Shown here: positions 51,217 to 57,947 of the stretch, piece after piece | Position numbering within the stretch: position 1 is the stretch's first letter | Layout: each line of letters begins with the position of its first letter | NCBI GenBank assembly: GCA_947642445.1 | Contig: CANRSF010000003.1 | Location: 1-64,000 of the forward strand | Direction of reading: 5' to 3' | Source of the DNA: an uncultured Collinsella sp. | GTDB taxonomy: Bacteria; Actinomycetota; Coriobacteriia; Coriobacteriales; Coriobacteriaceae | DNA: 64,000 bases | Notes under the pieces: generated by a model | Told to the model about the DNA's origin: nothing | What the model saw: only the letters and a program-made list of their open reading frames with translations | The model's database searches: none | Position numbers and translations under genes: made by a program

Positions 51217-51300
51217 GCGTGATTCCCCTAGGGAAATCACGCTAGGACCCCGCCAAACGGGTTTCCCTAGGGAAATCACGTTTGGCGGGGTTTTCTGTTT
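51217..51300 (+). terminator. Double palindrome with terminator
   Basis: GCGTGATT-CCCCTAGGG-AAATCACGC (51217-51242) is a palindrome. It is followed at 51247-51300 by ACCCCGCCAAAC paired with GTTTGGCGGGGT around an inner TTTCCCTAGGGAAA, then a T-rich tract. CCCTAGGGAAATCACG is directly repeated in both. The second unit is a good terminator for the YhcH-type gene. Confidence 0.75.
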
Positions 51301-51319
51301 TTGAATAGGGAAGCCTCAT

Positions 51320-51685
51320 TTATTTGCGAAGAACATCGGCTAGCCGCAGGATTGAAATCATCGACCGATAAGTGAGTTCCACTTTTTCGCCCGCAAGCAG
51401 TCGTTTCGAGCCAATCTCATCTAGCCCCACAAGCCGAGAAAACAGCGGGCCGCTCATCGTTCCCTCGTCAATTGATTCCCTTATGGTCTTCAAAACGTCC
51501 GTATCATGAAGCGATGCCGAGCTGTAGGGGGCAACACGAGCGGAACTCTCAATTAACGACGAGACAAAAGGATGGAGATGCTTTGGACATAGTCCATCAA
51601 ACACCACATCCCCATTGTCGTTCGAGCCGACCAGGCGCCAAGTATAATGATCGACCCAGTCATCTCCGTCATATATGGCGTCCAT
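51320..51685 (-). CDS. Hypothetical protein, AT-rich gene
   Basis: A 121-residue protein of unknown function. From ATG 51685 (GGGAAG seven bases upstream) it begins MDAIYDGDDWVDHYTW. The C-terminal segment SRLVGLDEIGSKRLLAGEKVELTYRSMISILRLADVL has a helix-turn-helix-like spacing. Composition is lower in GC than the neighbours. It follows the secreted protein gene on the same strand by about 14 bases; a longer start overlapping that gene is possible. Confidence 0.5.
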   Translation of the reverse strand: MDAIYDGDDWVDHYTWRLVGSNDNGDVVFDGLCPKHLHPFVSSLIESSARVAPYSSASLHDTDVLKTIRESIDEGTMSGPLFSRLVGLDEIGSKRLLAGEKVELTYRSMISILRLADVLRK

Positions 51686-51699
51686 GAGCAACTTCCCGT

Positions 51700-52209
51700 C
51701 TAGAGAGAGAAACCTATTTGGACATCGGGGCGCAAGACCGCAATCCATATCGGGCCTGCAGCAGCTCCAACCCAACGCACCACATAGGTTCCCTTTCGTA
51801 CATGTGTATCAATCTGCCCCGAAATGCCGGTGAATGCAATTCCAGACCCGTTTGTCGGATAGCAATCGACGTATTTTTGTTTTCCGCTCACAACCTTGTA
51901 TAGATATATCGTTCCAGCAAAAGAGAAGGGATCGTTCGCAATTTTGTCCAGAAGAACTTGCCACCTCAAAATCCCGCTACCAATATGGTCAAGCTTGACC
52001 GTTCCGCCGTCCCCCTCAAAAGTGGCAAGGGGATTTACCCCAGACTGAGAGTCGGCATCGCCCTCCTTAGCAGTTATCAGCAGGCTGCCCGTATAAGACT
52101 GCTGAGGCTCACCTTCAGGACAGGCAGCCTCGGCCCAAGAAGGGCCACTCAGGCAGAACAGTCCGAGCAGCATCATTACCAACAAAAGAAAACCCTTAGT
52201 TCTTTTCAT
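51700..52209 (-). CDS. Secreted hypothetical protein, AT-rich gene
   Basis: A 169-residue protein with a clear Sec signal peptide (MKRTKGFLLLVMMLLGLFCLS, cut near AEA-AC around residue 29). The mature part is rich in Gly, Thr and Ser with beta-strand pattern (GTIYLYKVVSGKQKYVDCYP, GTYVVRWVGAAAGP), which suggests a small beta-sandwich. No family recognised. Lower GC and different codon use from its neighbours suggest transfer. Confidence 0.6.
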   Translation of the reverse strand: MKRTKGFLLLVMMLLGLFCLSGPSWAEAACPEGEPQQSYTGSLLITAKEGDADSQSGVNPLATFEGDGGTVKLDHIGSGILRWQVLLDKIANDPFSFAGTIYLYKVVSGKQKYVDCYPTNGSGIAFTGISGQIDTHVRKGTYVVRWVGAAAGPIWIAVLRPDVQIGFSL

Positions 52210-52432
52210 CTATATCGCCAATATCTCTCGACATTTGTATATTGTGACTATTTTAGATCTATATGGCCAATTCGAGCCCTCACCATGGCAATTGTTGCAG
52301 CTGGGTTTCTTTTCATTAAGATTTCACTTTGGTAAATCCCCGCCCCTAAGCATTAAACCCGAAGTCCACCGAGTGGGCCGCCGTTGACGTGGCGATGTTT
52401 GGATTGACGCGCACGCACTCAAAATCGGCAAC

Positions 52433-52456
52433 AAAAAAGCCGCCCGAAGGCGGCTA
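52433..52456 (-). terminator. Terminator of tRNA-Thr
   Basis: On the minus strand AGCCGCC-TTCG-GGCGGCT is followed by TTTTTTG, ten bases after the tRNA 3' end. Confidence 0.9.
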
Positions 52457-52466
52457 TCTTGTGTAA

Positions 52467-52542
52467 TGGAGCCAGCGACCGGGCTCGAACCGGTGACCCC
52501 CGCTTTACGAGAGCGGTGCTCTACCAACTGAGCTACGCTGGC
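52467..52542 (-). tRNA. tRNA-Thr (anticodon CGT)
   Basis: A 76-base cloverleaf on the minus strand. The acceptor stem GCCAGCG/CGCTGGC, D arm (GTAGCTCAGTTGGTAGAGC), anticodon loop CTCGTAA with CGT (reads ACG), T arm (CCGGTTCGAGCCCGG) and an encoded CCA end are all visible. A terminator follows directly. Confidence 0.97.
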
Positions 52543-52749
52543 GGCCATATGATGACGCAACTGAGGCGTCAACGGCTGTCTATGATACGGGACATCGCAC
52601 ATCCGCGCAAGTGTTCTGACGGCTTTTCTCACTTTAAATGCACTAATATTAGAGGCGTGATGTCTGCAGTGCCCATTTGTTACTTGACCTGCTGTTGAGT
52701 TGGTGGTCGACGTCCCGCTCGTATGGGTCTCAAACAGAATGGGGCAGCC

Positions 52750-53232
52750 ATGGCTCAACCCAAGATTCTTCTTACGCGTATCGATGACCGTTTCATTTAC
52801 GGGCAAGACGTTGAGCTGTGGAACGAAGCCGTGGGTTCCAACCTTGTCCTAATCGTCAACGATGAGATCGCGGCGGATTCGCGCCAATGGGCACCAATGA
52901 GGGTGGCGGTGCCAGAAGGCGTTTGGACGCGGTTTTTCTTGGTGCAAAGGACTATCGACATCATTCATACCGCAACGCCGCGTCAATGGATCTTGATCAT
53001 AGTGGCCTCACCCGCCGATGCGCTCGCGCTGGTTAAGGGTGGTGTGCCAATAACCAAGATCAGCATTGGCCATATGCAGGCAGGGGAGGGCAAGCGCTCT
53101 GCAACGCCTACCATTGCCGTAGACGATACGGACATCGCCGCCTTCAAAGAGTTGCAAAAGCTCGGCATAGAGCTAGAAATCCGCTATCTCCCCAGTTCCG
53201 CCCCCGACCCCATTGGCAATCTGTTCAACTGA
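52750..53232 (+). CDS. Orphan mannose-family EIIB paralogue lacking the active-site histidine
   Basis: A 160-residue protein alignable end to end with the EIIB at 41889-42371 (MAQPKILLTRIDDRF against MAEPNILLTRIDNRL; shared KGGVPI, GEGKR, DIAAFKELQKLGIELEIR and a final NLFN/KLFS). At position 17 the phosphorylated histidine is tyrosine: RFIYGQD instead of RLVHGQV. It cannot act as a normal EIIB. No EIIA, EIIC or EIID is adjacent. It may be a decaying duplicate, or a sensor or decoy of the PTS. ATG 52750 is chosen from the alignment; ATG 52723 is in frame. Confidence 0.88.
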   Translation: MAQPKILLTRIDDRFIYGQDVELWNEAVGSNLVLIVNDEIAADSRQWAPMRVAVPEGVWTRFFLVQRTIDIIHTATPRQWILIIVASPADALALVKGGVPITKISIGHMQAGEGKRSATPTIAVDDTDIAAFKELQKLGIELEIRYLPSSAPDPIGNLFN

Positions 53233-53299
53233 TCCCTTGGGGACGGAGGAAAACGGATCATTTTGCCCTTGCGAGGGACGCGTGCGATGCCGCCTGTCA

Positions 53300-53451
53300 A
53301 AAACTATGCCCATTTACTACGTTTGATTGGCTATCGTCGAGCATGTCGAATTTGAGATAAACAAAACCGCAGGTATACTGCTCACAAATGTAACAAAAAC
53401 CGGTGCATGGTCGAGCATCCCGGGCTAAACGTAGTAAATGGGCATAGTTTT
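53300..53451. mobile_element. 152-bp element with perfect 25-bp terminal inverted repeats
   Basis: The left end AAAACTATGCCCATTTACTA plus CGTTT (53300-53324) is the exact reverse complement of 53427-53451. The interior has an A-rich stretch (GATAAACAAAACC), a small hairpin GCAGgtataCTGC and two copies of GTCGAGCAT. No gene. It fills most of the 326-bp gap between the orphan EIIB and galM; the remainder, just after the EIIB stop, has a GGGGACGG string of the REP type. Confidence 0.75.
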
Positions 53452-53500
53452 GATATGTCACTCATACAGTCACAGAAAAAACGAGCCTAAAAGATGAAAA

Positions 53501-53532
53501 AGCGCCCGCTGGCGGTGGTGCCGGCGGGCGCT
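53501..53532 (-). terminator. Terminator of galM
   Basis: AGCGCCCGC...GCGGGCGCT, followed on the minus strand by TTTTTC. Confidence 0.88.
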
Positions 53533-53558
53533 GCTGTGCGATATGTCGCGTTGCGGGC

Positions 53559-54611
53559 TTAGTGCCTCATAAAGTGGTATTCGATCACATTGCTGTAGGG
53601 ATGGCCCGGGCCCACAATGCCCTGCGGGAACAGAGGCTGGTGCGGCGTGTCGGGGTACATCTCGGCCTCGAGGGCAAAGCCGGCGCCCCAGCCATAGTTG
53701 GCATCGTCCTTGGCGTGCTCGTCGCCCAGCCAGTTGCCGGTGTAGAGCTGCACGCCCGGGGCAGTGGTGTAGTAGTCCATCTCACGACCGGTCCACATCT
53801 CCTCGACGTGCATCGCGCGGCGCAGGTTGCGGCCGTACTGATAGCCATCGATGCACAGGCAGTGATCGTAGCCACGGGCCTGCTTGATCTGCGGGTCGTC
53901 GGCCTCCATGCCGGGTGCGACGGGGCGAAGCTCGCGAAAGTCAAACGGTGTTCCCTCGACCGGAGCAATCTCGCCGGTGGGGATGTTCTGCTCGTTAATG
54001 GGCAGGTAGTGGGCGGCGTTGGCGACAAAGAAATGTTCGCAGTCCATGCCGGCGTTATGGCCTGCAAGGTTAAAGTACGTGTGGTTGGTCATGGACACGT
54101 AGGTGGCGCGGTCGCTCTCGCAGCCATAATCGATGCGGAAGACGCCGGTGCGCGTAACGGTAAACACGGCCGTAAAGGTTCGGTTGCCGGGCAGGCCCAG
54201 CTCGCCATCCTTAAGCGAGGTGGTCATGCGCACGGCGTTATGGACCTCGTCGAGCTCAACATCCCACACACGTTTGTGCAGGCCGTGCTCAAGGTCGCTG
54301 TGCAGGTTGTTGGCGCCCTCGTTGGCGGGCATATGCCAGTCCGTGCCGTCGATGGCGATCGTGGCGCCAGCGGTGCGGTTTGCCACGGGGCCGATGGTCG
54401 CACCAAAGCAGGCGGGGTTGTCAAAGTAATCCTCGAGCTTATCAAAGCCCAGCACCACATCGCGTACGTTGCCGGGAATGTCGGGCACATCGATGCCCAG
54501 CACGGTGGCGCCATAGTCCATAATGCGAACGCAGATCTCGGGCCCGTTGAGGGTGTAGCGATGAACGGGGGTACCGCACGGCGCGGTGCCGAAAAGCTCG
54601 GAAGTGATCAT
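53559..54611 (-). CDS. galM: Aldose 1-epimerase (mutarotase)
   Basis: A 350-residue GalM. Signatures: YGATVLGIDVPD, GATIGPVANR, NNLHSDLEHGLHKRVWD with the substrate histidine, SMTNHTYFNLAG with the catalytic histidine, and the glutamate near the C-terminus (FALEAEMYPD). It converts alpha and beta anomers of hexoses. ATG 54611 follows AGGAACC. Divergent from a DeoR regulator, which may control it. Confidence 0.94.
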   Translation of the reverse strand: MITSELFGTAPCGTPVHRYTLNGPEICVRIMDYGATVLGIDVPDIPGNVRDVVLGFDKLEDYFDNPACFGATIGPVANRTAGATIAIDGTDWHMPANEGANNLHSDLEHGLHKRVWDVELDEVHNAVRMTTSLKDGELGLPGNRTFTAVFTVTRTGVFRIDYGCESDRATYVSMTNHTYFNLAGHNAGMDCEHFFVANAAHYLPINEQNIPTGEIAPVEGTPFDFRELRPVAPGMEADDPQIKQARGYDHCLCIDGYQYGRNLRRAMHVEEMWTGREMDYYTTAPGVQLYTGNWLGDEHAKDDANYGWGAGFALEAEMYPDTPHQPLFPQGIVGPGHPYSNVIEYHFMRH

Positions 54612-54816
54612 TTGGTTCCTAACATCGAGGTATTCCGACAAACTGTAGCGCGAACAGGCGAGATTATCACTACACCCCACTAAAGCTGGGGGTATTTTTC
54701 TCAAAAAAGTGATGATTGGAGCTGTGCGGGCGTTGATTTTTGACGCGTACGAGTCTGATACAATTTGTTCGTTACTGTTTGAATGATATGCGCGCAAAGA
54801 ACGGCGAGGATTCATC

Positions 54817-55581
54817 GTGATTAAGGCAGAGCGACAGGATAAGGTTCGTCAGCTGCTCGAGGAGCAGGGCACGGTCTCGGTCAAAGAGATTTCGGATGCG
54901 TTGGGCGTTTCGGACATGACGATTCGCCGCGACCTCGAAGAACTTGCGAGCCTAGGCGAGATTGAGCGCGTGCACGGCGGAGCCCGCAGTGCACAGGGCC
55001 GTCCGCACGCTATGTTGCGCCATGAGTATTCGCACAGCGAAAAGCGCACTAAGCATGCCGAGGAAAAGCTGCAGATTGCGCGCCGTGCTGTGGAGCTTAT
55101 CGAGGAGGGCTCGACCATCTTTTTGGGCACGGGCACCACGGTTGAGCAGATGGCCTCGATGCTGCCGACGTTTCGCCTGCGCATTGTGACCAATTCGCTT
55201 TCGGTGTTTAACCTGCTCGAGGCGCGCGAAGACTGCGAGCTGTGCCTCGTGGGCGGTATGTACCGTCGCCGCACCGCCGCTTTTGTGGGACCAACGGCCG
55301 AGGATACCCTGCGCGCGCTGGGCATCGATGCGGCGTTTATCGGCGCCAACGGCATCTTGGACGGTGACGTGTCTACGTCCAACATGGACGAGGGCCGTAT
55401 CCAGCAGCTCGCCTTTAGCAAGGCCGACTCGCGCTACCTGATCGCCGACTCCAGCAAGATCGGCAAGCGCGACTTCTACACCTTCTGCCGCCTGGACAGC
55501 TTGGACGCCGTGGTGTGCGAGCCGGATATTGCCGACGAGGACCGCGCCGCCATCGAGGAGCACACGCAGGTCATTTGCTAG
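54817..55581 (+). CDS. DeoR-family transcriptional regulator (LacR/AgaR type)
   Basis: A 254-residue repressor. The helix-turn-helix (about 6-57) reads GTVSVKEISDALGVSDMTIRRDLEELASLGEIERVHGGA, the DeoR signature. The C-terminal DeoRC sugar-phosphate sensor domain has FLGTGTTVEQMASML, TNSLSVFNLL and LIADSSKIGKRDF. GTG start at 54817 after GGCGAGGA. The gap to galM (205 bp) should hold its operator; a TACAAT box with TTTGTTCGTTACTGTTTG after it is near 54765. Confidence 0.92.
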   Translation: MIKAERQDKVRQLLEEQGTVSVKEISDALGVSDMTIRRDLEELASLGEIERVHGGARSAQGRPHAMLRHEYSHSEKRTKHAEEKLQIARRAVELIEEGSTIFLGTGTTVEQMASMLPTFRLRIVTNSLSVFNLLEAREDCELCLVGGMYRRRTAAFVGPTAEDTLRALGIDAAFIGANGILDGDVSTSNMDEGRIQQLAFSKADSRYLIADSSKIGKRDFYTFCRLDSLDAVVCEPDIADEDRAAIEEHTQVIC

Positions 55582-55595
55582 CGAGTGCCGCCGTG

Positions 55596-55901
55596 CTAGA
55601 TCAGGCGGGCGTAGTCCTGTGACTGGTGAAAGACGTGGGCGATATAGATCGCATCGTGCTCAAACTTGTAAAGGCACGCGTAGTTGTCGACGGGAAACGA
55701 TCGATAATTGCGTGTCGCCAGTTCCCGTATGTGGGAGAGGGGCCGTAGGAGCGACTGCTCGCGAAGCAGGTCAAGCTGATATTCAAACTCGGCAACAAAA
55801 TTGCCCGCTGCACGTGGATTCATGAGGATTTGAGCAAGGTATCCGACAATACTCTCGTACTCATATCGTGCGCTTTTGAGTATTACGACGTTATAGGTCA
55901 T
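55596..55901 (-). CDS. RelE/ParE-type toxin
   Basis: A 101-residue protein with the ParE/RelE fold: VVILKSARYEYESIVGYLAQ at the start, LLREQSLLRPLSHIRELATRNYRSFPVDNYACLYKFEHDAIYIAHVFHQSQDYARL at the end, with the usual basic/aromatic residues (R, Y). Whether it cleaves mRNA or targets gyrase is not clear. It overlaps the antitoxin gene by 11 bases, the normal arrangement with the antitoxin first. Confidence 0.85.
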   Translation of the reverse strand: MTYNVVILKSARYEYESIVGYLAQILMNPRAAGNFVAEFEYQLDLLREQSLLRPLSHIRELATRNYRSFPVDNYACLYKFEHDAIYIAHVFHQSQDYARLI

Positions 55902-56157
55902 ATTTGTCTCGCATCGCGGTCGCGAAGGAGTCGTAGTCGCTGTAGTCGCCTTGCGATATCTCGTCTTCTGCCAGCATCATACGAGACAGCAGCTTGGCTT
56001 TGGCGATTTCTTCTTGCATGAGGCGATACTGGTCGCTGCTGATGCAGTGCATGGCCTCGTAGCCGTTCTTAGTTACGGTGACGTCGCGCTCAGACTCAAC
56101 AAGTGCGGTGAATGTGGCAGTGTCCTTCATGTCTCGGACGGGCACACAGATGGGCAT
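55891..56157 (-). CDS. Phd/YefM-type antitoxin
   Basis: An 88-residue protein beginning MPICVPVRDMKDTATFTALV, with the Phd/YefM pattern in ERDVTVTKNGYEAMHCIS and a C-terminal helical tail (SQGDYSDYDSFATAMRDKYDL) that would wrap the toxin. ATG 56157 follows AAGGAG. It is expected to neutralise the toxin and autoregulate the pair. Confidence 0.85.
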   Translation of the reverse strand: MPICVPVRDMKDTATFTALVESERDVTVTKNGYEAMHCISSDQYRLMQEEIAKAKLLSRMMLAEDEISQGDYSDYDSFATAMRDKYDL

Positions 56158-56638
56158 AGGTATCTCCTTCGCATTGGGACATAATTGTGCCACGTCATAA
56201 AAAATTGTCGGCGCCGCTGAATTGTCTCAATCTGTAACAGGTAGGACCGAAAAGTTCGGTTAGATGTTACGGATTGAGACAAACGTGCGGCGCGGGCCGC
56301 TCAAAAGCAAAAAAGGCAGATACGACCAAGGATGCGGGGCATCTACCGGGAAGGTCGTATCCGCCACACGGAAAGAGGCGCATGGACGCAGCGCCCATGC
56401 AATCGGGATTGGTAAGGTGCTCAATCGCGCGCGATAGTCGCGGCGGCCGGTGGAGCAGGCTTGCAAGCAGGGGCAAGTGACACGCTCAACACGATTCTAA
56501 AAACAAAAAGGCCAGGATGCAGTTCATCCGGTGGTGTGTTCATCGCCTTCGTTGCCAGATTGCTCTGCACGCTGGCGCGTTGCGACGAGTTATGAGCCCA
56601 TATCATGCTGAGAAGGCAAAGCCCAAGAACAAAAGTAT
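56158..56638. other. Gene-free stretch with several palindromes
   Basis: No gene is supported between the antitoxin start and the D-LDH terminator. A 61-base hairpin at 56222-56282 has arms TTGTCTCAATCTGTAACA / TGTTACGGATTGAGACAA (one wobble) and an inner ACCGAA/TTCGGT stem. A second structure has GATACGACC/GGTCGTATC around GATGC/GCATC at about 56315-56362. A third has GCATGG/CCATGC near 56378-56397. These could be repeats or folded RNA. Confidence 0.5.
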
Positions 56639-56665
56639 CCCCGTCGGACCTAAGTTCCGACGGGG
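56639..56665 (-). terminator. Terminator of the D-LDH-like gene
   Basis: CCCCGTCGGA pairs perfectly with TCCGACGGGG; on the minus strand it is followed by ATACTTTTG. Confidence 0.7.
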
Positions 56666-56698
56666 GCTACGGTGCGCTATCGCGCTGAATGGGTGTGA

Positions 56699-57688
56699 TT
56701 ACAATTGAGTGGCACAGGTACCCTCAACCATAGCGGGAACAGCGGCAACGCCCTGCTCGACCATGCAGTTTACATCGATATCGGTGTAGAACGCGATGTG
56801 GTTGGTGAGCAGCACGTTGGGGAACTGGCGTAGGTAAGCCATCTTGCGGTTGGCAAGAATGTCGTGCATACGGTTCTCATGGTAGATGCCCACTTCGTCC
56901 TCGAAGACGTCCATAGCAAGCGCACCGATCTTTTCGGACTCAATCGCCTCGATGACGGCATCGGTGTCGATGAGCTCACCGCGCGAGACGTTGACGATGG
57001 TCACATCTTCGCGCATCTTGGCGATGGCATCGGCATTGATGATGCCGCGGGTGGAGTCCATGAGGGGCACGTGCAGGGTGATGACGTCGGAGTTGGCAAC
57101 GAGCGTATCCATGTCAACGTACTCGAGGCTGTCGCGGTTTGCCAGCTCGGCATTGGGGTAGGGATCGTAGGCCAAGATCTTGCAGCCAAAGCCGGAGAGG
57201 TTGTCGATGACGGTGCGACCAATGCGGCCGGTGCCAACCACGCCCACGGTCAGCGTGCGCAGTTCGCGGCCCAGCAGCCCGTCCAGGGAGTAGTCATTCA
57301 CCTGCTGGCGCCAAATGGCGGCCTTGCAGCGGCGCAAGGCCATCAGGATGAGCATAACGGTGAACTCGGCAACGCCGTAGGGCGGATAGGCGGTGTTGCA
57401 CACCTTGATGCCCAGCTCCTGGGCGCGCTTGACGTCCACGTGGTTGAAGCCGACGCAGCGGATAGCGATGTAACGAACGCCCAGCTCGTGCGCGCGCTCC
57501 ACCAAAGCGGCGGACATCACGGATTTGTTGTTGATGATGATTCCCTCGCAGCCTGCAACGGAGTCAATGTTAGCTTCGGAGAGGATTTGAGTGTCAAAGG
57601 AGATGGAGTAGCCTGCTGGAAGATTGGCGGCAGCGCGCATGTAGGCGGCGACCTCGTCGTCGCGCAATTCGAACAGTCTGATGTTCAT
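56699..57688 (-). CDS. D-lactate dehydrogenase-like 2-hydroxyacid dehydrogenase
   Basis: A 329-residue NAD enzyme. The Rossmann motif VGVVGTGRIGRTVI is near residue 150. The catalytic arginine lies in NVSRGELID, the glutamate in DVFEDEVG and the histidine in LLTNHIAFYTD, the pattern of D-lactate dehydrogenases and VanH. It would reduce pyruvate to D-lactate in fermentation or a related 2-oxoacid. Divergent from a PRD regulator; a shared operator candidate lies in the gap. Confidence 0.9.
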   Translation of the reverse strand: MNIRLFELRDDEVAAYMRAAANLPAGYSISFDTQILSEANIDSVAGCEGIIINNKSVMSAALVERAHELGVRYIAIRCVGFNHVDVKRAQELGIKVCNTAYPPYGVAEFTVMLILMALRRCKAAIWRQQVNDYSLDGLLGRELRTLTVGVVGTGRIGRTVIDNLSGFGCKILAYDPYPNAELANRDSLEYVDMDTLVANSDVITLHVPLMDSTRGIINADAIAKMREDVTIVNVSRGELIDTDAVIEAIESEKIGALAMDVFEDEVGIYHENRMHDILANRKMAYLRQFPNVLLTNHIAFYTDIDVNCMVEQGVAAVPAMVEGTCATQL

Positions 57689-57853
57689 AGCGTTCCTTTT
57701 CTATGTCGGCGTATGATACGTCGCGGCCGGTGCCCGTGTGGCCCGTCCGCCGCGCTCGGGGATACCGTTCCCGTGGCGCGTTCATCGTCGTTACGATAAT
57801 AGGCGGGTTTTTCGTGCTGCAACATCGCATAACCAGCACTTCCACGATTGCTA

Positions 57854-57872
57854 TTTCACCTACGCGGTGAAA
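57854..57872. promoter_or_regulatory. Palindromic operator TTTCACC-n5-GGTGAAA (copy 1)
   Basis: Seven-base arms around TACGC, in the divergent gap between the D-LDH-like gene and the PRD regulator. A TATAGT -10 box at about 57915-57920 places the site near -55 to -73 of the regulator gene. The identical layout occurs at 61381-61399. Confidence 0.6.
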
Positions 57873-57947
57873 GATTTGAATGCGCGTGAAATTGGCAGGT
57901 CCTATGACGGAAGGTATAGTTATCTGAGACGATGATAGGAGGGTGCC

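Noticed and set aside
53562-54683. Plus-strand open frame of 373 codons opposite galM
   Set aside because: Antisense to a complete galM with catalytic motifs; the product is Val/Ala/Gly-rich and lacks domains.
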